Part shown: piece by piece, positions 55,707 to 64,000 of the stretch
Layout of the letters: the number at the start of each line of letters is the position of its first letter
Numbering within the stretch: position 1 is the first letter of the stretch
Source: Levilactobacillus zymae
GTDB taxonomy: Bacteria > Bacillota > Bacilli > Lactobacillales > Lactobacillaceae
NCBI RefSeq assembly: GCF_032190635.1
Contig: NZ_JAVLAS010000001.1
Span: forward strand, 124,001-188,000
DNA: 64,000 nt
Direction of reading: 5' to 3'
Translations under genes and position numbers: made by a program
The notes under the pieces: model-generated
Seen by the model: only the letters and a program-made list of their open reading frames with translations
The model's database searches: none
What the model was told of the DNA's origin: nothing

Positions 55707-56427
55707 CTTGGAGCCGCCCCGCTTTCAAAAAGACTTGTTCAATCGTATCCACCGCATACTCCCGTTTCAAATCGGCCGGGGTCCCCTGCGCTAGCGCGAT
55801 CCCCTCGCGAATCAACATCAGCTCGTCACACCGCTCGGCCTCGTCCATCACGTGGGTGGTCACCAGGATGGCCTTACCGTGTTGCTTGAGGGTCCGTAGT
55901 TCCGCCCAGATCTGCTGCCGCAGCTCGGGGTCGATGCCGACCGTGGGTTCATCCAAGATCAACAGGTCGGGGTCGGCAATCAGCGCGATGGCTAAGGACA
56001 ACCGCCGCTTCATCCCCCCGGAGTAGGCGCTAACCCGGCGATCCAGCATCTCGGTCAAGTTAACCACCTGGGCCACGTGCGCAATGCTACTGGTTAGTGC
56101 GGTCCCCGCGACGCCCATCAGCTCGCCGAAAAAGCGTAAGTTTTCCCGCGCCGTCAGCGTCTCGTACAACGCATCGCTTTGGGCCATGTAGCCAATCTTC
56201 TGCATGATCTGCCGGTTAGGCATCTCGGTCCCCAAGACCGTGGTGGTGCCGGAATCGACCTTTTCCATCCCCAGAATCGCCTTGACCAGGGTGGTCTTCC
56301 CCGCCCCGGACGGGCCAATCAGTCCCATCACACGGCCGGCTGGTAAAGCCAAACTAATTTGTTTTAAGACCACGTTGTCGCCAAACCGCTTGGCCACGTC
56401 GCGGACATCAATCATGGGTTGCGTCAT
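55684..56427 (-). CDS. ABC transporter ATP-binding protein
   Basis: A 247-residue ATPase of the multidrug/ABC-2 export group, with Walker A GPSGAGKTT, the signature YSGGMKRRLSLA and Walker B LLILDEPTVGIDP. The start is not certain: ATG at 56427 lies about ten bases after AAAGGAC, with GTG at 56436 and ATG at 56415 as alternatives. It heads the operon with the permease and TetR regulator. Confidence 0.92.
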   Translation of the reverse strand: MTQPMIDVRDVAKRFGDNVVLKQISLALPAGRVMGLIGPSGAGKTTLVKAILGMEKVDSGTTTVLGTEMPNRQIMQKIGYMAQSDALYETLTARENLRFFGELMGVAGTALTSSIAHVAQVVNLTEMLDRRVSAYSGGMKRRLSLAIALIADPDLLILDEPTVGIDPELRQQIWAELRTLKQHGKAILVTTHVMDEAERCDELMLIREGIALAQGTPADLKREYAVDTIEQVFLKAGRLQDENHSNR

Positions 56428-56457
56428 CCTTCTCACGTCCTTTACAATTTATGTAAG

Positions 56458-56516
56458 TGAGTGCTCACTCATTTATGATTTCATCTTAAGGCGGGTGACG
56501 TTAAAAGTCAACCCGC
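56458..56516 (-). promoter_or_regulatory. Promoter and TetR operator of the ABC exporter operon
   Basis: On the minus strand TTGACT, 17 bases, TAAGAT, then the perfect dyad TGAGTG-AG-CACTCA (56458-56471) about 20 bases past the -10. This is the expected site for the TetR protein of the same operon. Confidence 0.7.
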
Positions 56517-56532
56517 CGAGACTGCTTTTCTT

Positions 56533-56987
56533 CTATTCTGTTGATTCCGGGTGCTCGTTGGCCACGGCTCGCAAGGCCAACTGGCGAATCTGAGCCACTA
56601 GGTCGTCATGTTGTTCGACCGGAAGATCGCTCAACAACTCGTCGGCCACGGCCTGCCGTAATTTCACAATTTTAGGATAGAGCTGTTCCCCCGCCGGGTA
56701 AGGGATAATTCGTAGACCCGCTTGTCGTTTTTCGATTGATTCTTCCGAACGTACCCTAAATTCACCAATTGATTCACGGCCCGGGTGACGTTACTGGGGT
56801 TCAAGTAGGTCAGGCTAATCAGTCGATCCTGGGTCATCCGAGGCTGTTCATGTAGGCGTAAGATATAGTAGTACATACTGGCATTCAACCGATAGGGTTG
56901 CAACCGCCGATCTAAAGCAATCCGCGTGTAGCGATTGGCAATCGATAACCACTTCAATATATCCGAATCATTGGCTGGGGTAACCAT
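56533..56987 (-). pseudogene. MarR family regulator, frameshifted
   Basis: The 5' part (107 codons) encodes a MarR winged helix: DILKWLSIANRYTRIALDRRL, PRMTQDRLISLTYLNPSNVTRAVNQLVNLGYVRK as successive motifs, and RVYELSLTRRG. It then ends abnormally in NSSILKL. Moving one base at the C5 run at 56688-56692 restores GEQLYPKIVKLRQAVADELL through ALRAVANEHPESTE and a stop at 56533, giving the normal length of about 150 residues. One base is missing from the run, either a real mutation or a sequencing error. GAGAGGAG precedes the ATG. Confidence 0.8.
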
Positions 56988-57097
56988 AAACTCAGACTCC
57001 TCTCGTTAAAATTACGTGCGCAAGCATATACTAATTGGCGGTAAAAGTCAAGCTAGCCCCTTCGCCTGGCGGTTAGTACGCCCGCCTTGAGCAACGC

Positions 57098-57144
57098 AAA
57101 AACGTGGTAAACCAGGGGGAAGCGCCCTAATTCACCACGTTTGA
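57098..57144 (-). terminator. Terminator of lepB
   Basis: AAACGTGGT with ACCACGTTT enclosing an inner GGGCG/CCCCC-type stem, T tract on the minus strand. Confidence 0.75.
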
Positions 57145-57147
57145 GTT

Positions 57148-57738
57148 TTAGTAAGCCAGCGAATTAACGTTCGTCCGCTTAGTCTTAGTTGACGTCCAGA
57201 ATGGCACCTTAACGACGCCAACGACCTTATCTTGATCGACAAAGCCCCAGTAACGGCTATCGTTCGATACGCTCCGGTGATCCCCCAGAACAAAGTACTT
57301 GCCCTTAGGCACTACGGTCACTTTTTTACCCTTGGCCCAGCCATTTTGCTTCGAAATGCTGGCCAGTGTCCAGTTCCCCGTTCCGGAAGTCCGTTCGGCT
57401 TCACTAATGAAGCTTTGCTTAATCTTCTTATTATTCACGTAAAGGTAGCCGTTCTCACTCTTGACCGTGTCACCGGATAAACCGATGACCCGCTTGACGT
57501 AGTTGGTGTGCGTCTTCGCCGACGGGTCTTCACCGTAAGCGTCAAAGACGATAACGCTCAGGTGCTTCACCTTGGCCGGCTTATAAGCGATAACCTTTTC
57601 CGCATTGTCCAGGTTCGGTTCCATGGACGGTCCATCGACCTTGACCCGGGTAAAGACAAACTGTTTAATCACCAACGCGATGGCTAACCCAATCAGAATT
57701 GGGATAATCCAACTCATAACTTCCTTTGTTTTTTGCAT
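57148..57738 (-). CDS. lepB: Type I signal peptidase
   Basis: Membrane-anchored serine/lysine protease that removes signal peptides outside the membrane. The 196-residue protein has one N-terminal helix (IIPILIGLAIALVIKQFVF), catalytic Ser 38 in DGPSMEPNL, catalytic Lys 81 in YVKRVIGLSGD and the late box GDHRSVSNDSRYWGFV. ATG at 57738 follows AAGGAG; 21 extra codons upstream are not needed. It is monocistronic. Confidence 0.95.
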   Translation of the reverse strand: MQKTKEVMSWIIPILIGLAIALVIKQFVFTRVKVDGPSMEPNLDNAEKVIAYKPAKVKHLSVIVFDAYGEDPSAKTHTNYVKRVIGLSGDTVKSENGYLYVNNKKIKQSFISEAERTSGTGNWTLASISKQNGWAKGKKVTVVPKGKYFVLGDHRSVSNDSRYWGFVDQDKVVGVVKVPFWTSTKTKRTNVNSLAY

Positions 57739-57801
57739 AGTGTGGCTCCTTATAATCATAGAAATTAATTTCAAACAATAGCGGTCATCATCAACGGCCA
57801 C

Positions 57802-58062
57802 TACCGCATTAGAGTAAGCTTAACTGTCTTTAATCTTACCATTTACAACGTAAAATACCCACTTTTTAGCCGAAATTAATCTTTTTGTGAAGAATCTGAC
57901 CGGACTAGACCGTCCAACGCTTGCAAAATCCCCATTTTCCCGCAATAATAGCCTGTAGCTGGCCAATTTACCAACCGATCCCTGACCGGACGATCCTGGT
58001 AAGACCAGGTTACGACTTAACAAGTTCTTTAACGCGACATACTAACCGAAAGGGTGACCTCT
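57802..58062. other. Gene-free stretch between lepB and the Bcr/CflA gene
   Basis: It contains the lepB promoter area and the leader of the exporter gene. A leftward ORF (57820-58023) has no RBS or recognisable protein and is not called. I see no riboswitch; CTGGTAAGACCAG forms a small hairpin near 57988. Confidence 0.4.
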
Positions 58063-59250
58063 TTGAACGCTTCACTAACTCGTGGCCGGCAAATCTGGCT
58101 CACACTCCTCCTGGGGACCGTGAGTGCCACCGGCCCGTTAGCTATCGACCTCTACTTACCGGCCCTGCCACAGATGCGGACCCAATTCATGACCAGCGCC
58201 TCGTTGATGCAGCTGAGTATTACCAGCTGCCTGATTGGCCTCGCCTTAGGGCAACTCATCGCCGGTCCCCTCTCCGACCAGCACGGGCGGCGACACCCAC
58301 TCGTCATTGGCTTTATCGTGTTTGGCCTGGTGTCTCTAGCCATTGCCTTTATCCATTCCGTCACCTTGTTAATTACCCTGCGCTTTATTCAGGGGATTGC
58401 CGGGGCGACCGGCCAGGTCATTGCCCGCGCCGTCGCCCGTGACCTCTTTAGCGGCAAGAAACTTACGCGTTTTTACGCCATGCTCAACACCGTCAACGGG
58501 GTCTTCCCGATTATTGCCCCGATCATCGGGGGCTTCATGATTCGCTACGTCGATTGGGAGGCCGTCTTTATTCTCTTGGCCGTCATCGGTCTAGTCATCG
58601 CCGCGGCCGTCTTCTTCGGGCTACACGAAACGCTGCCGGCTGACCAACGGCAAGCGGGGGGCTACCGCGCCTCGTTTGTGGCCATGGGACACTTCTTCAC
58701 TAACCCCGCCTTTTGGCCCATGATCATCGCTACCGGGTTAGTCTACGGCGGCCTGTTCAGCTACATTTCGGCTTCAACCTTCGTCTTTCAGACCGGCTTC
58801 GGTTTACCACCTCAGACCTTCAGCTTGCTCTACGCCCTCAACGGTCTGGGTATCGTGGTGGGAAGTAACCTCCCGGCTCGGTTGGCCAAACGGTATTCGA
58901 ATCGCCAACAACTCACCGGGCTCCTCCTGGCGGCCCTGGGTGTCAGCGGCCTGTTGCTGGTCTCCTTACTCTTCCCGGCCAACGTCTGGTTGGTCATCGT
59001 GTTGGTCTTACTCATGGTCGTGTTAATTGGTGGGTTGCTCACGCTGACCGTGACCCTCATCATGGACCAGGCCTCGCAAAATGCCGGCAGTGCTTCGGCC
59101 GTGATTGGCTTAGCCCAAAACACCTTCGGGGGACTTGCTTCACCGTTAGTCGGCATGTCCGGTAGTTCTTACGCCGCCATGGCCGTCATGTTATTCGTTT
59201 GCAACGCTGGAGCTTTGGGACTCACGCGTTTCCAACAACATCACGTTTAA
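58063..59250 (+). CDS. Bcr/CflA family multidrug efflux MFS transporter
   Basis: A 12-segment major facilitator exporter of the Bcr/CflA (DHA1) branch. It has ATGPLAIDLYLPALPQM, GLALGQLIAGPLSDQHGRRHPLVIGF, RFIQGIAGATGQVIARAVARDL and PIIGGFMIRYVDWEAVFILL, the signature motifs A, B and C of this branch. I prefer TTG at 58063, nine bases after AAAGGG, over GTG at 58054, which overlaps that site. Substrates are unknown. It is monocistronic, converging on yaaA. Confidence 0.9.
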   Translation: MNASLTRGRQIWLTLLLGTVSATGPLAIDLYLPALPQMRTQFMTSASLMQLSITSCLIGLALGQLIAGPLSDQHGRRHPLVIGFIVFGLVSLAIAFIHSVTLLITLRFIQGIAGATGQVIARAVARDLFSGKKLTRFYAMLNTVNGVFPIIAPIIGGFMIRYVDWEAVFILLAVIGLVIAAAVFFGLHETLPADQRQAGGYRASFVAMGHFFTNPAFWPMIIATGLVYGGLFSYISASTFVFQTGFGLPPQTFSLLYALNGLGIVVGSNLPARLAKRYSNRQQLTGLLLAALGVSGLLLVSLLFPANVWLVIVLVLLMVVLIGGLLTLTVTLIMDQASQNAGSASAVIGLAQNTFGGLASPLVGMSGSSYAAMAVMLFVCNAGALGLTRFQQHHV

Positions 59251-59254
59251 AGTT

Positions 59255-59297
59255 AAAACGACCCGCCTTGCCGTTATCGGCAGTGCGGGTCGTTTTC
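59255..59297. terminator. Bidirectional terminator between the Bcr/CflA gene and yaaA
   Basis: AAAACGACCCGC and GCGGGTCGTTTT around an inner TGCCG/CGGCA stem. Confidence 0.9.
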
Positions 59298-59298
59298 C

Positions 59299-60046
59299 TT
59301 ATTTCTGATAAATAAACACCAGGTGCCGCGCCGTCGACCGTTCCTGACTGAACCGGTAATCCGGATGGTCGAATTGCCGAATCCCCGCCACGTCCGTGAC
59401 CTGGTGTTCCGCTAAGTACCGGACCATCGCTCCGCGAGCCATCTTAGCGAGCGTCGCCTTGACCTTCACCTGACCGTCAACCAGGCTCCCAAAGGTGACC
59501 TCGATGAGTTGGTCTTGCGCCGTCAAATACGGTGTCACGGCCTTGGTGTATTCCTGCGAAGCCAGGTTCACCACGGGACCCTGGTCAAACTGTAGCGCGC
59601 GGTACAGCCGCTCCCCCCAAAAGGCGTACAGATCCTGAGCGCCCCCCTACCGCCAACTTGGCCTGCATTTCCAAGCGGTACGGCACCACCCCGTCAAACG
59701 GGCGTAGGATGCCGTAGAACCCCGAGAGAATGCGGAGATTTGCTTGGACATAAGCCAGGGCCGGGGCCGTAAATAGGTCGGGCGCCATGTACTGGTACTG
59801 AATGCCGCTATAGGCAATTAGTGCGGGCGTGAGTTCGCGGGTCAGCTCAAGCTTATGCAACCAGTCGTAGTTGGGGCGGGCTAGCCGATCGCTACAACGC
59901 CACAGCGCCTTCGCCTGCGGGTACGTTAACCGCCGCAATGCGGTTAAAATCTGTTGGGTCTGGGCCAGATACTCGGGCTGGTCCCGCACGGCAAAGTCGT
60001 CGGGAGCCACCACCATCTTCTTCGCCGGTGCAATCATGATCTTCAC
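59299..60046 (-). pseudogene. yaaA: YaaA family peroxide-stress protein, frameshifted
   Basis: YaaA proteins limit free iron and DNA damage under peroxide stress. The first 130 codons (MKIMIAPAKKMVVAPDD, RILSGFYGILRPFDGVVPYRLEMQAKLAVGG) are normal, then the frame breaks and ends near 59585. The rest continues in another frame: AQDLYAFWGERLYRALQFDQ leading into VVNLASQEYTKAV and ending FIYQK at 59299. Removing one C from the C6 run at 59642-59647 joins the two into a protein of about 248 residues, the family length. It is a real disruption or a homopolymer sequencing error. Confidence 0.85.
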
Positions 60047-60123
60047 GTCAGTCGCCTCCTTAGAAGTTCAGAATACCACAAAACTAGTCCCCTTAACCGC
60101 CTAGCGCGTTGGTGCGCTCCACC

Positions 60124-60166
60124 AAAAAGCGCCCAGGGTGAAGTGAACCCCTAGGCGCTAATTTTT
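60124..60166 (-). terminator. Terminator of hrtRBA
   Basis: On the minus strand AGCGCC-T-AGGG and CCCT-G-GGCGCT, then five T, 50 bases past the hrtA stop. Confidence 0.85.
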
Positions 60167-60215
60167 AAGTTGCAAGTTGTTTGCACCAGAGTCAGCCGGC
60201 CGTTCAAGCCCGGCC

Positions 60216-60890
60216 TTACACTTCTAAAGTTAAGTGCCCGTCCATCAACTGGTAGACGTGGTCAGCGAAGTCACGGAGCCGTAAGTCGTGGGTGACCACC
60301 ACGATGGCCTTGTTCTGTTCGCGGGCCAGTCGTTGGAGTAAGGCTCCCACGACCTTGACCCGGTCACTATCCAACGCCGCCGTGGGTTCGTCGGCCAAGA
60401 TGATGGCCGGATTCTGGTACAACGCGCGGGCAATCGCTACCCGTTGGCTTTGCCCCCCGGAAAGCTCAGCGGGGTACTGGTTGACCACCTTGTCGATGCC
60501 CAGATCCGCCAGTAACTTGGTCAGGTCCGCCGCCGACAGGTTACCCTTAGGCTTGACCTTGTCGACCAGCCGAAACTGGTCTTTGACGGTCAGGTACGGT
60601 ACCAGGTTATGCGCTTGCAAAATGAAGCCGATCCGGTTCAACCGCATCTGATCACGGTCTCTGGCCGATAGTTGGCCCAGGGCCTGACCATCGATCTGGA
60701 CGTTCCCCTGACTAGGCGTTTGTAAGCCACCGGCGATGGTCAGAAAAGTACTCTTCCCCGCCCCGGACGGTCCCAAGACCAGACTCAATTCACCGGCCGT
60801 GGTTTCGAAGTTAATGTCCGTTAGAACTTGGACCCGACTGGTCTTTTGCCCAAAAACTTTATTGACGTGTTCCAATGTTAAAGTTGCCAT
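60216..60890 (-). CDS. hrtA: Heme efflux ABC transporter ATPase, HrtA-like
   Basis: A 224-residue ATPase of the MacB/LolD-like group with Walker A GPSGAGKST (residues 40-48), signature LSGGQSQRVAIARAL and Walker B AIILADEPTAALDSD. Its length matches lactococcal HrtA, and it is third in a hrtR-hrtB-hrtA order under heme-type operators. ATG at 60890 follows GGAGGA. Naming relies on order, lengths and operator sequence. Confidence 0.85.
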   Translation of the reverse strand: MATLTLEHVNKVFGQKTSRVQVLTDINFETTAGELSLVLGPSGAGKSTFLTIAGGLQTPSQGNVQIDGQALGQLSARDRDQMRLNRIGFILQAHNLVPYLTVKDQFRLVDKVKPKGNLSAADLTKLLADLGIDKVVNQYPAELSGGQSQRVAIARALYQNPAIILADEPTAALDSDRVKVVGALLQRLAREQNKAIVVVTHDLRLRDFADHVYQLMDGHLTLEV

Positions 60891-60894
60891 GCCT

Positions 60895-61953
60895 TTATCC
60901 TCCAATCACGGTAACGGGATCGACCTTGAGAATCATCCGCACGGGAATCAGTGCGCCTAGTACCCCGGTCAACAGGATGCCTAGGGTCACCCCACCCAGC
61001 AACGGTAAGTTAAAGCTGATGGGGACGCCCAGCGGTAAGGCCCGCATGGTCGCAAAGGTCAACAATGCACCTAAGACTAGGCCGCTGACCACTAAGACTA
61101 GGGCCTGACTGATGGTGTTGCCCACCAGAAAGCGCGCCGGGATTCCCTGGGCCCGTAAGACCGCGTAGTTCGGTAGCTTCTGCATGGTCAGGATGTACAA
61201 GAAGACCGCGATGACCACCACGGCGATGATCATCAAGAACCCAATCATGAAGCCGAAGGTCGTGTTCTGGGCCGAATACCCCGGTAATTCGTTCACGAAG
61301 GTCTGAACGCTATAGGTCTTCAACGGACTCGTGGTAATCTTCCCCGACTTTTGTGACACAATGGCGCTGGCCTGCATGGTTGGGGCCACCCCCCGTAACG
61401 TCCGCCAAGCGCCCAACGTCCCGTAAACCACCGGGGCCACGTTGAGTTTAGCGTTCTTGGTAAAGCCGACGATCGTAAACTTGGTGTTGACCGAATTTAA
61501 CGTGATGTGGTCGCCCACCCGGTACCCCTGGTTCTGTAACGAGCTATCGGCGACCACTTGGCGGTTGGTCGTGGGCTTATGCCCCGTGGTTAGCTTCAGG
61601 TTCTTGGCGATAAATTGCGTTTGGTCTAACCCTAAGAACTGGGCCGACACGTTGGTCTTACCCTTGGCCTTGGCGACGACGCCCGCTTGACCCACGTAGG
61701 CCTGGTGCTTGGTCAACGTTAATTTATTGGCCGTGGCGGTGGTGATCAGCGACTGTGACAGACTCACGTTGGCGTCGCGGTCGAGAGTCACCGTCTGGGC
61801 GTCCCAACTATCGATGGCCTGGGTGTTCTGTTGCGCCAACCCGTAGGCCAGCCCACTCAACACGTAGACCAAGTAACTAATTAATAAAATCATGCCAATG
61901 ATCAAGCCGTAACGCAGCTTTTCGTGGCGAATTTCCTTTAGTGCTAAAAACAT
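60895..61953 (-). CDS. hrtB: Heme efflux ABC transporter permease, HrtB-like
   Basis: A 352-residue FtsX/MacB-type permease with four membrane helices: one at the N-terminus (YGLIIGMILLISYLVYVLSGLAYGLA), an extracellular domain of about 190 residues, and three at the C-terminus. The opening MFLALKEIRHEKLRYGLII and the length match HrtB/DevC-like proteins, which expel toxic heme from the membrane. It lies four bases before hrtA and after the TetR regulator by nine bases. Confidence 0.85.
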   Translation of the reverse strand: MFLALKEIRHEKLRYGLIIGMILLISYLVYVLSGLAYGLAQQNTQAIDSWDAQTVTLDRDANVSLSQSLITTATANKLTLTKHQAYVGQAGVVAKAKGKTNVSAQFLGLDQTQFIAKNLKLTTGHKPTTNRQVVADSSLQNQGYRVGDHITLNSVNTKFTIVGFTKNAKLNVAPVVYGTLGAWRTLRGVAPTMQASAIVSQKSGKITTSPLKTYSVQTFVNELPGYSAQNTTFGFMIGFLMIIAVVVIAVFLYILTMQKLPNYAVLRAQGIPARFLVGNTISQALVLVVSGLVLGALLTFATMRALPLGVPISFNLPLLGGVTLGILLTGVLGALIPVRMILKVDPVTVIGG

Positions 61954-61962
61954 GGGGCCCTC

Positions 61963-62475
61963 CTAACTGGCTAATGCGGCCAACGCCGTTCGTAACCGCT
62001 GCAGCGCCGCGGCCTGCTGGTCGGGCGCGAGTAAAATCTCCTTGATGGTCGCGTGACTCAACACCATCGCCGCCCAAGCCGTCGCCGGTAGCGTGGTGGG
62101 AACCTGCGGCGGGGTCGGCAACAGGCCTTCGTTTTGGGTAAAGTGTCGTTGAATCAACTGGTAATAGCGACTGTTGCTGCCCTGATCGACAAACCGCACC
62201 ACCGCTTGGTAATCCGTCATCAGGTCTTCGGTCCGCGCGTCGTTGGGGATCGCCTGGTGAATCTCAGCTAAGGCCACCCCGTACAGGTATTGATAGGCGT
62301 CGGTCAAATCGGCAAAGTACTTATAAAAAGCGCCCCGGGCAATGTCCGCTGCCGTCACAATCCGCGCCACCTGGGCGTCGGCCAGACCGTGATGGGAAAA
62401 TTCCGTCAGTAGGGCCGCCGTGATGCGGGCCTTTTTTTCTGGAGCTAAATGGTCAAACGTTGGGGTTGGCATCAC
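61963..62475 (-). CDS. hrtR: TetR family regulator, HrtR-like heme sensor
   Basis: A 170-residue TetR protein with HTH LTEFSHHGLADAQVARIVTAADIARGAFYKYF as successive motifs. It heads the operon before hrtB and hrtA. The upstream palindromes TGACACCGTGTCA differ by one base from the HrtR operator of Lactococcus (TGACACAGTGTCA). I therefore infer a heme-sensing repressor. It is shorter than lactococcal HrtR (about 189 residues), so heme-ligand conservation should be checked. GAGGAGGTGGG precedes the ATG. Confidence 0.82.
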   Translation of the reverse strand: MMPTPTFDHLAPEKKARITAALLTEFSHHGLADAQVARIVTAADIARGAFYKYFADLTDAYQYLYGVALAEIHQAIPNDARTEDLMTDYQAVVRFVDQGSNSRYYQLIQRHFTQNEGLLPTPPQVPTTLPATAWAAMVLSHATIKEILLAPDQQAAALQRLRTALAALAS

Positions 62476-62491
62476 CCCACCTCCTCGAATA

Positions 62492-62548
62492 GTGACACCG
62501 TGTCACTTAATTACTCATCAGTATAGCTATAATGTGACACCGTGTCAA
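62492..62548 (-). promoter_or_regulatory. hrtRBA promoter with two HrtR-type operators
   Basis: On the minus strand TTGACA (62543-62548), 17 bases, TATACT (62520-62525). Operator GTGACACCGTGTCAC lies at 62492-62506, just after the start point, and a second TGACACCGTGTCA at 62535-62547 overlaps the -35. The second also falls near the -35 of the divergent CadD-like gene (possible -10 TATAAT at 62567). Confidence 0.8.
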
Positions 62549-62633
62549 CTTTAAATTAAAAGTTTTTATAATCGAGACCAACATCCTATGGTAATCTAGG
62601 ATTCAAAGACCTTTTGCAGAGAGGACGGTTACT

Positions 62634-63203
62634 TTGCTAACCACGATTTTAACGGGCATCGTTGCCTACGCATCCACCAGTATCGATTGCTTAATTCTCT
62701 TAACGCTCCTCTTCGGGCTCCACGGCAGACACGCGGGCCGTGCCATCTATTGGGGGGATTTTCTGGGCACCACCCTGCTGCTCCTAATCAGCGGGGCCTG
62801 CGCCTACCCGCTGCGGCACCTGCCCCAATCCGTGATTCTAGGGATCCTCGGTATCTTTCCCATTCTAATTGGTCTCAAGACGTTGCTTAGCCACCCCGCC
62901 GCATCGGCAGCCCCGGACCTCGGCACGGTGCACCGCCGCTTACCCGGGACCATCGCCCTCCTGATCGTTTCGACCGGCGCCGATAACATCAGCGTCTACA
63001 TCCCCCTGTTCACCCAGGCCACCACGCCGCAGGTCGGCATCCTGTTGGTCACCCTGTACGCCATGCTCACGCTTTTTTACCTGATTGCCCGGGGCCTGGC
63101 GCGTTTTCCCAACCACCGGTGGCTACAAAAAAACGAGCGCCTCATCACCGGCACGCTGTACCTGTTGATCGGCTGCTCGTTACTTTTCAAGGCTTACATC
63201 TGA
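62634..63203 (+). CDS. CadD family cadmium/cation resistance transporter
   Basis: A 189-residue membrane protein with about six segments of the cadmium resistance transporter (CadD) family: TGIVAYASTSIDCLILLTLLFG, the GDFLGTTLLLLISG segment and VSTGADNISVYIPLF with conserved Asp residues. Members export Cd2+ or are linked to quaternary ammonium resistance. The start is TTG after GAGAGGA. It diverges from hrtR; a CadC-type regulator is not adjacent, so the divergent HrtR sites may also affect it. Confidence 0.87.
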   Translation: MLTTILTGIVAYASTSIDCLILLTLLFGLHGRHAGRAIYWGDFLGTTLLLLISGACAYPLRHLPQSVILGILGIFPILIGLKTLLSHPAASAAPDLGTVHRRLPGTIALLIVSTGADNISVYIPLFTQATTPQVGILLVTLYAMLTLFYLIARGLARFPNHRWLQKNERLITGTLYLLIGCSLLFKAYI

Positions 63204-63311
63204 CGCCGCGCGAAAAACGGCCTGACCGCGTCTCCCCATTCCGGGAAACGGGCCACGCCGCTTTAATCACTATTAGATAAATTGGGGAAACCCTGTCAAC
63301 GAGCGGCCCCC

Positions 63312-63947
63312 TTACTCTTGGTCGTTGACCGAAGCACTACTGGTGGCGTCCGGCGTTTCCGTCTCGTTCGCTGTCGGCACCGTATCGTCGCTAATGATTT
63401 CTCCCTGGTCGCCATAGTGCAGCCCGCGCGAAACCGGTTCGTGCAACCCCAATGCCGTCTGCCAAGCCGCCGTAGGGTGATGCACACGAGCCGAGATGTC
63501 GGTCACGTCAATCTGCCAGACGGCGACCTTGGCTAGCTTCTCCGGATGAATCGCCACGGGAATATCGCGCACGTAGCGGTGTAACAGGACGCGTAACGCG
63601 TGGGCCTTGGCGTTCACGTCGGTCAACGTGGTCACCTGACCGTGACCCATGACGCTACGAAAGGCCGGCCCGAACGCGCCTTCCTTGGGTGGCGTGTAGG
63701 TCAGGTGTTCATGACCCACGTCCGTCTCAAACCCAATCTTGGGATTAGTAGCCAGGTACCGCCCCTTTTGGCCATCACTGGTGCCGTGAACGTACAACCG
63801 GTAGTGCCCGTCGGCGGTCTCCTCGTAGCCGTAGTGCACCGGCACCACGTACGTTCCCACATCATCCTGTAACCCCAGTCGCAAAATCTTACAATGGTCG
63901 AGCACCCAATTAATGGTCGGGTGATCCAAGTAAAGTTCCTTACGCAT
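63312..63947 (-). CDS. Pyridoxamine 5'-phosphate oxidase family protein (NimA-like)
   Basis: A 211-residue split-barrel flavin-binding protein of the PPOX/nitroimidazole-resistance group: CKILRLGLQDDVGTYVVPVHYGYEE, YRLYVHGTSDGQKGRYLATNPKIGFETD and FRSVMGHGQVTTL fit that fold. Physiological substrate unknown; many bind FMN or F420, and FMN is expected here. The last 30 residues are acidic and poorly ordered (TETPDATSSASVNDQE). AGGAGG precedes the ATG. Confidence 0.87.
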   Translation of the reverse strand: MRKELYLDHPTINWVLDHCKILRLGLQDDVGTYVVPVHYGYEETADGHYRLYVHGTSDGQKGRYLATNPKIGFETDVGHEHLTYTPPKEGAFGPAFRSVMGHGQVTTLTDVNAKAHALRVLLHRYVRDIPVAIHPEKLAKVAVWQIDVTDISARVHHPTAAWQTALGLHEPVSRGLHYGDQGEIISDDTVPTANETETPDATSSASVNDQE

Positions 63948-64000
63948 GATAACCTCCTGTACTACTATGTATAATGCTAGTTAAGTCCTTGTTCATTATA

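Noticed and set aside
57820-58023. 67-codon minus ORF upstream of lepB
   Set aside because: No RBS, no family features, and it covers the leader of the divergent exporter gene.

Overview
This 64 kb window is a stretch of chromosome from a GC-rich member of the Lactobacillaceae. The evidence is a rexAB-type addBA pair, sufCD, a citrate lyase cluster with a SorC-family CitI-like regulator, PepC, Pcp, an hrtRBA-like heme efflux unit, an ECF-type QueT, a YfhO protein and lactobacillal promoters, ribosome binding sites and terminators. Levilactobacillus would fit, but that is an inference. I see no rRNA, tRNA, CRISPR array, phage region or transposase gene.

Layout. 1-9.8 kb: the sufCD end of the Fe-S assembly operon (it continues off the left edge) and the addBA exonuclease genes under a LexA-like box. 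9.9-20.9 kb: an M20 peptidase, a secreted polysaccharide deacetylase flanked by small repeats, oxidoreductases, an NCS2 purine permease with PurBox-like sites, four small membrane proteins, and a TetR regulator separated from its likely target by a MITE-like element. 20.9-37.4 kb: a citrate-to-succinate region. CitI and citM-citC-citX-citG lie on one arm, citD-citE-citF-LysR on the other, then a fumC / 25-codon ORF / FMN reductase / fumarate reductase / CitT operon, then a lactate/malate dehydrogenase whose substrate-specificity residue is Arg, as in malate dehydrogenases. Together these can take citrate to acetate and oxaloacetate, then to malate, fumarate and succinate, with CitT exchanging succinate for citrate; CitM gives a side exit to pyruvate. 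The promoters of citM, citD and the dehydrogenase share the same AT-rich spacer motif.

38-53.7 kb: pcp, yfhO, queT, a DUF2207 protein, cardiolipin synthase, an unlisted 51-residue membrane protein, a secreted nuclease, a lipoprotein, rbsD plus a FucP-like sugar symporter under LacI-type operators, a candidate small RNA, an AAC(3)-like acetyltransferase and pepC. 53.8-64 kb: an ABC exporter with its TetR regulator, a frameshifted marR, lepB, a Bcr/CflA exporter, a frameshifted yaaA, hrtRBA with two operators, a CadD-like transporter and a flavin-linked PPOX-family protein.

The most unusual signal is a dispersed intergenic repeat family with at least four good copies (about 18.7, 30.6, 37.8 and 44.6 kb) and two degenerate ones. 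The copies share a three-stem fold. The stem sequences differ between copies, yet pairing is kept by compensatory changes, and particular mismatches recur at the same place. The longest copy has 11-bp terminal inverted repeats, so it looks like a structured, once-mobile element.
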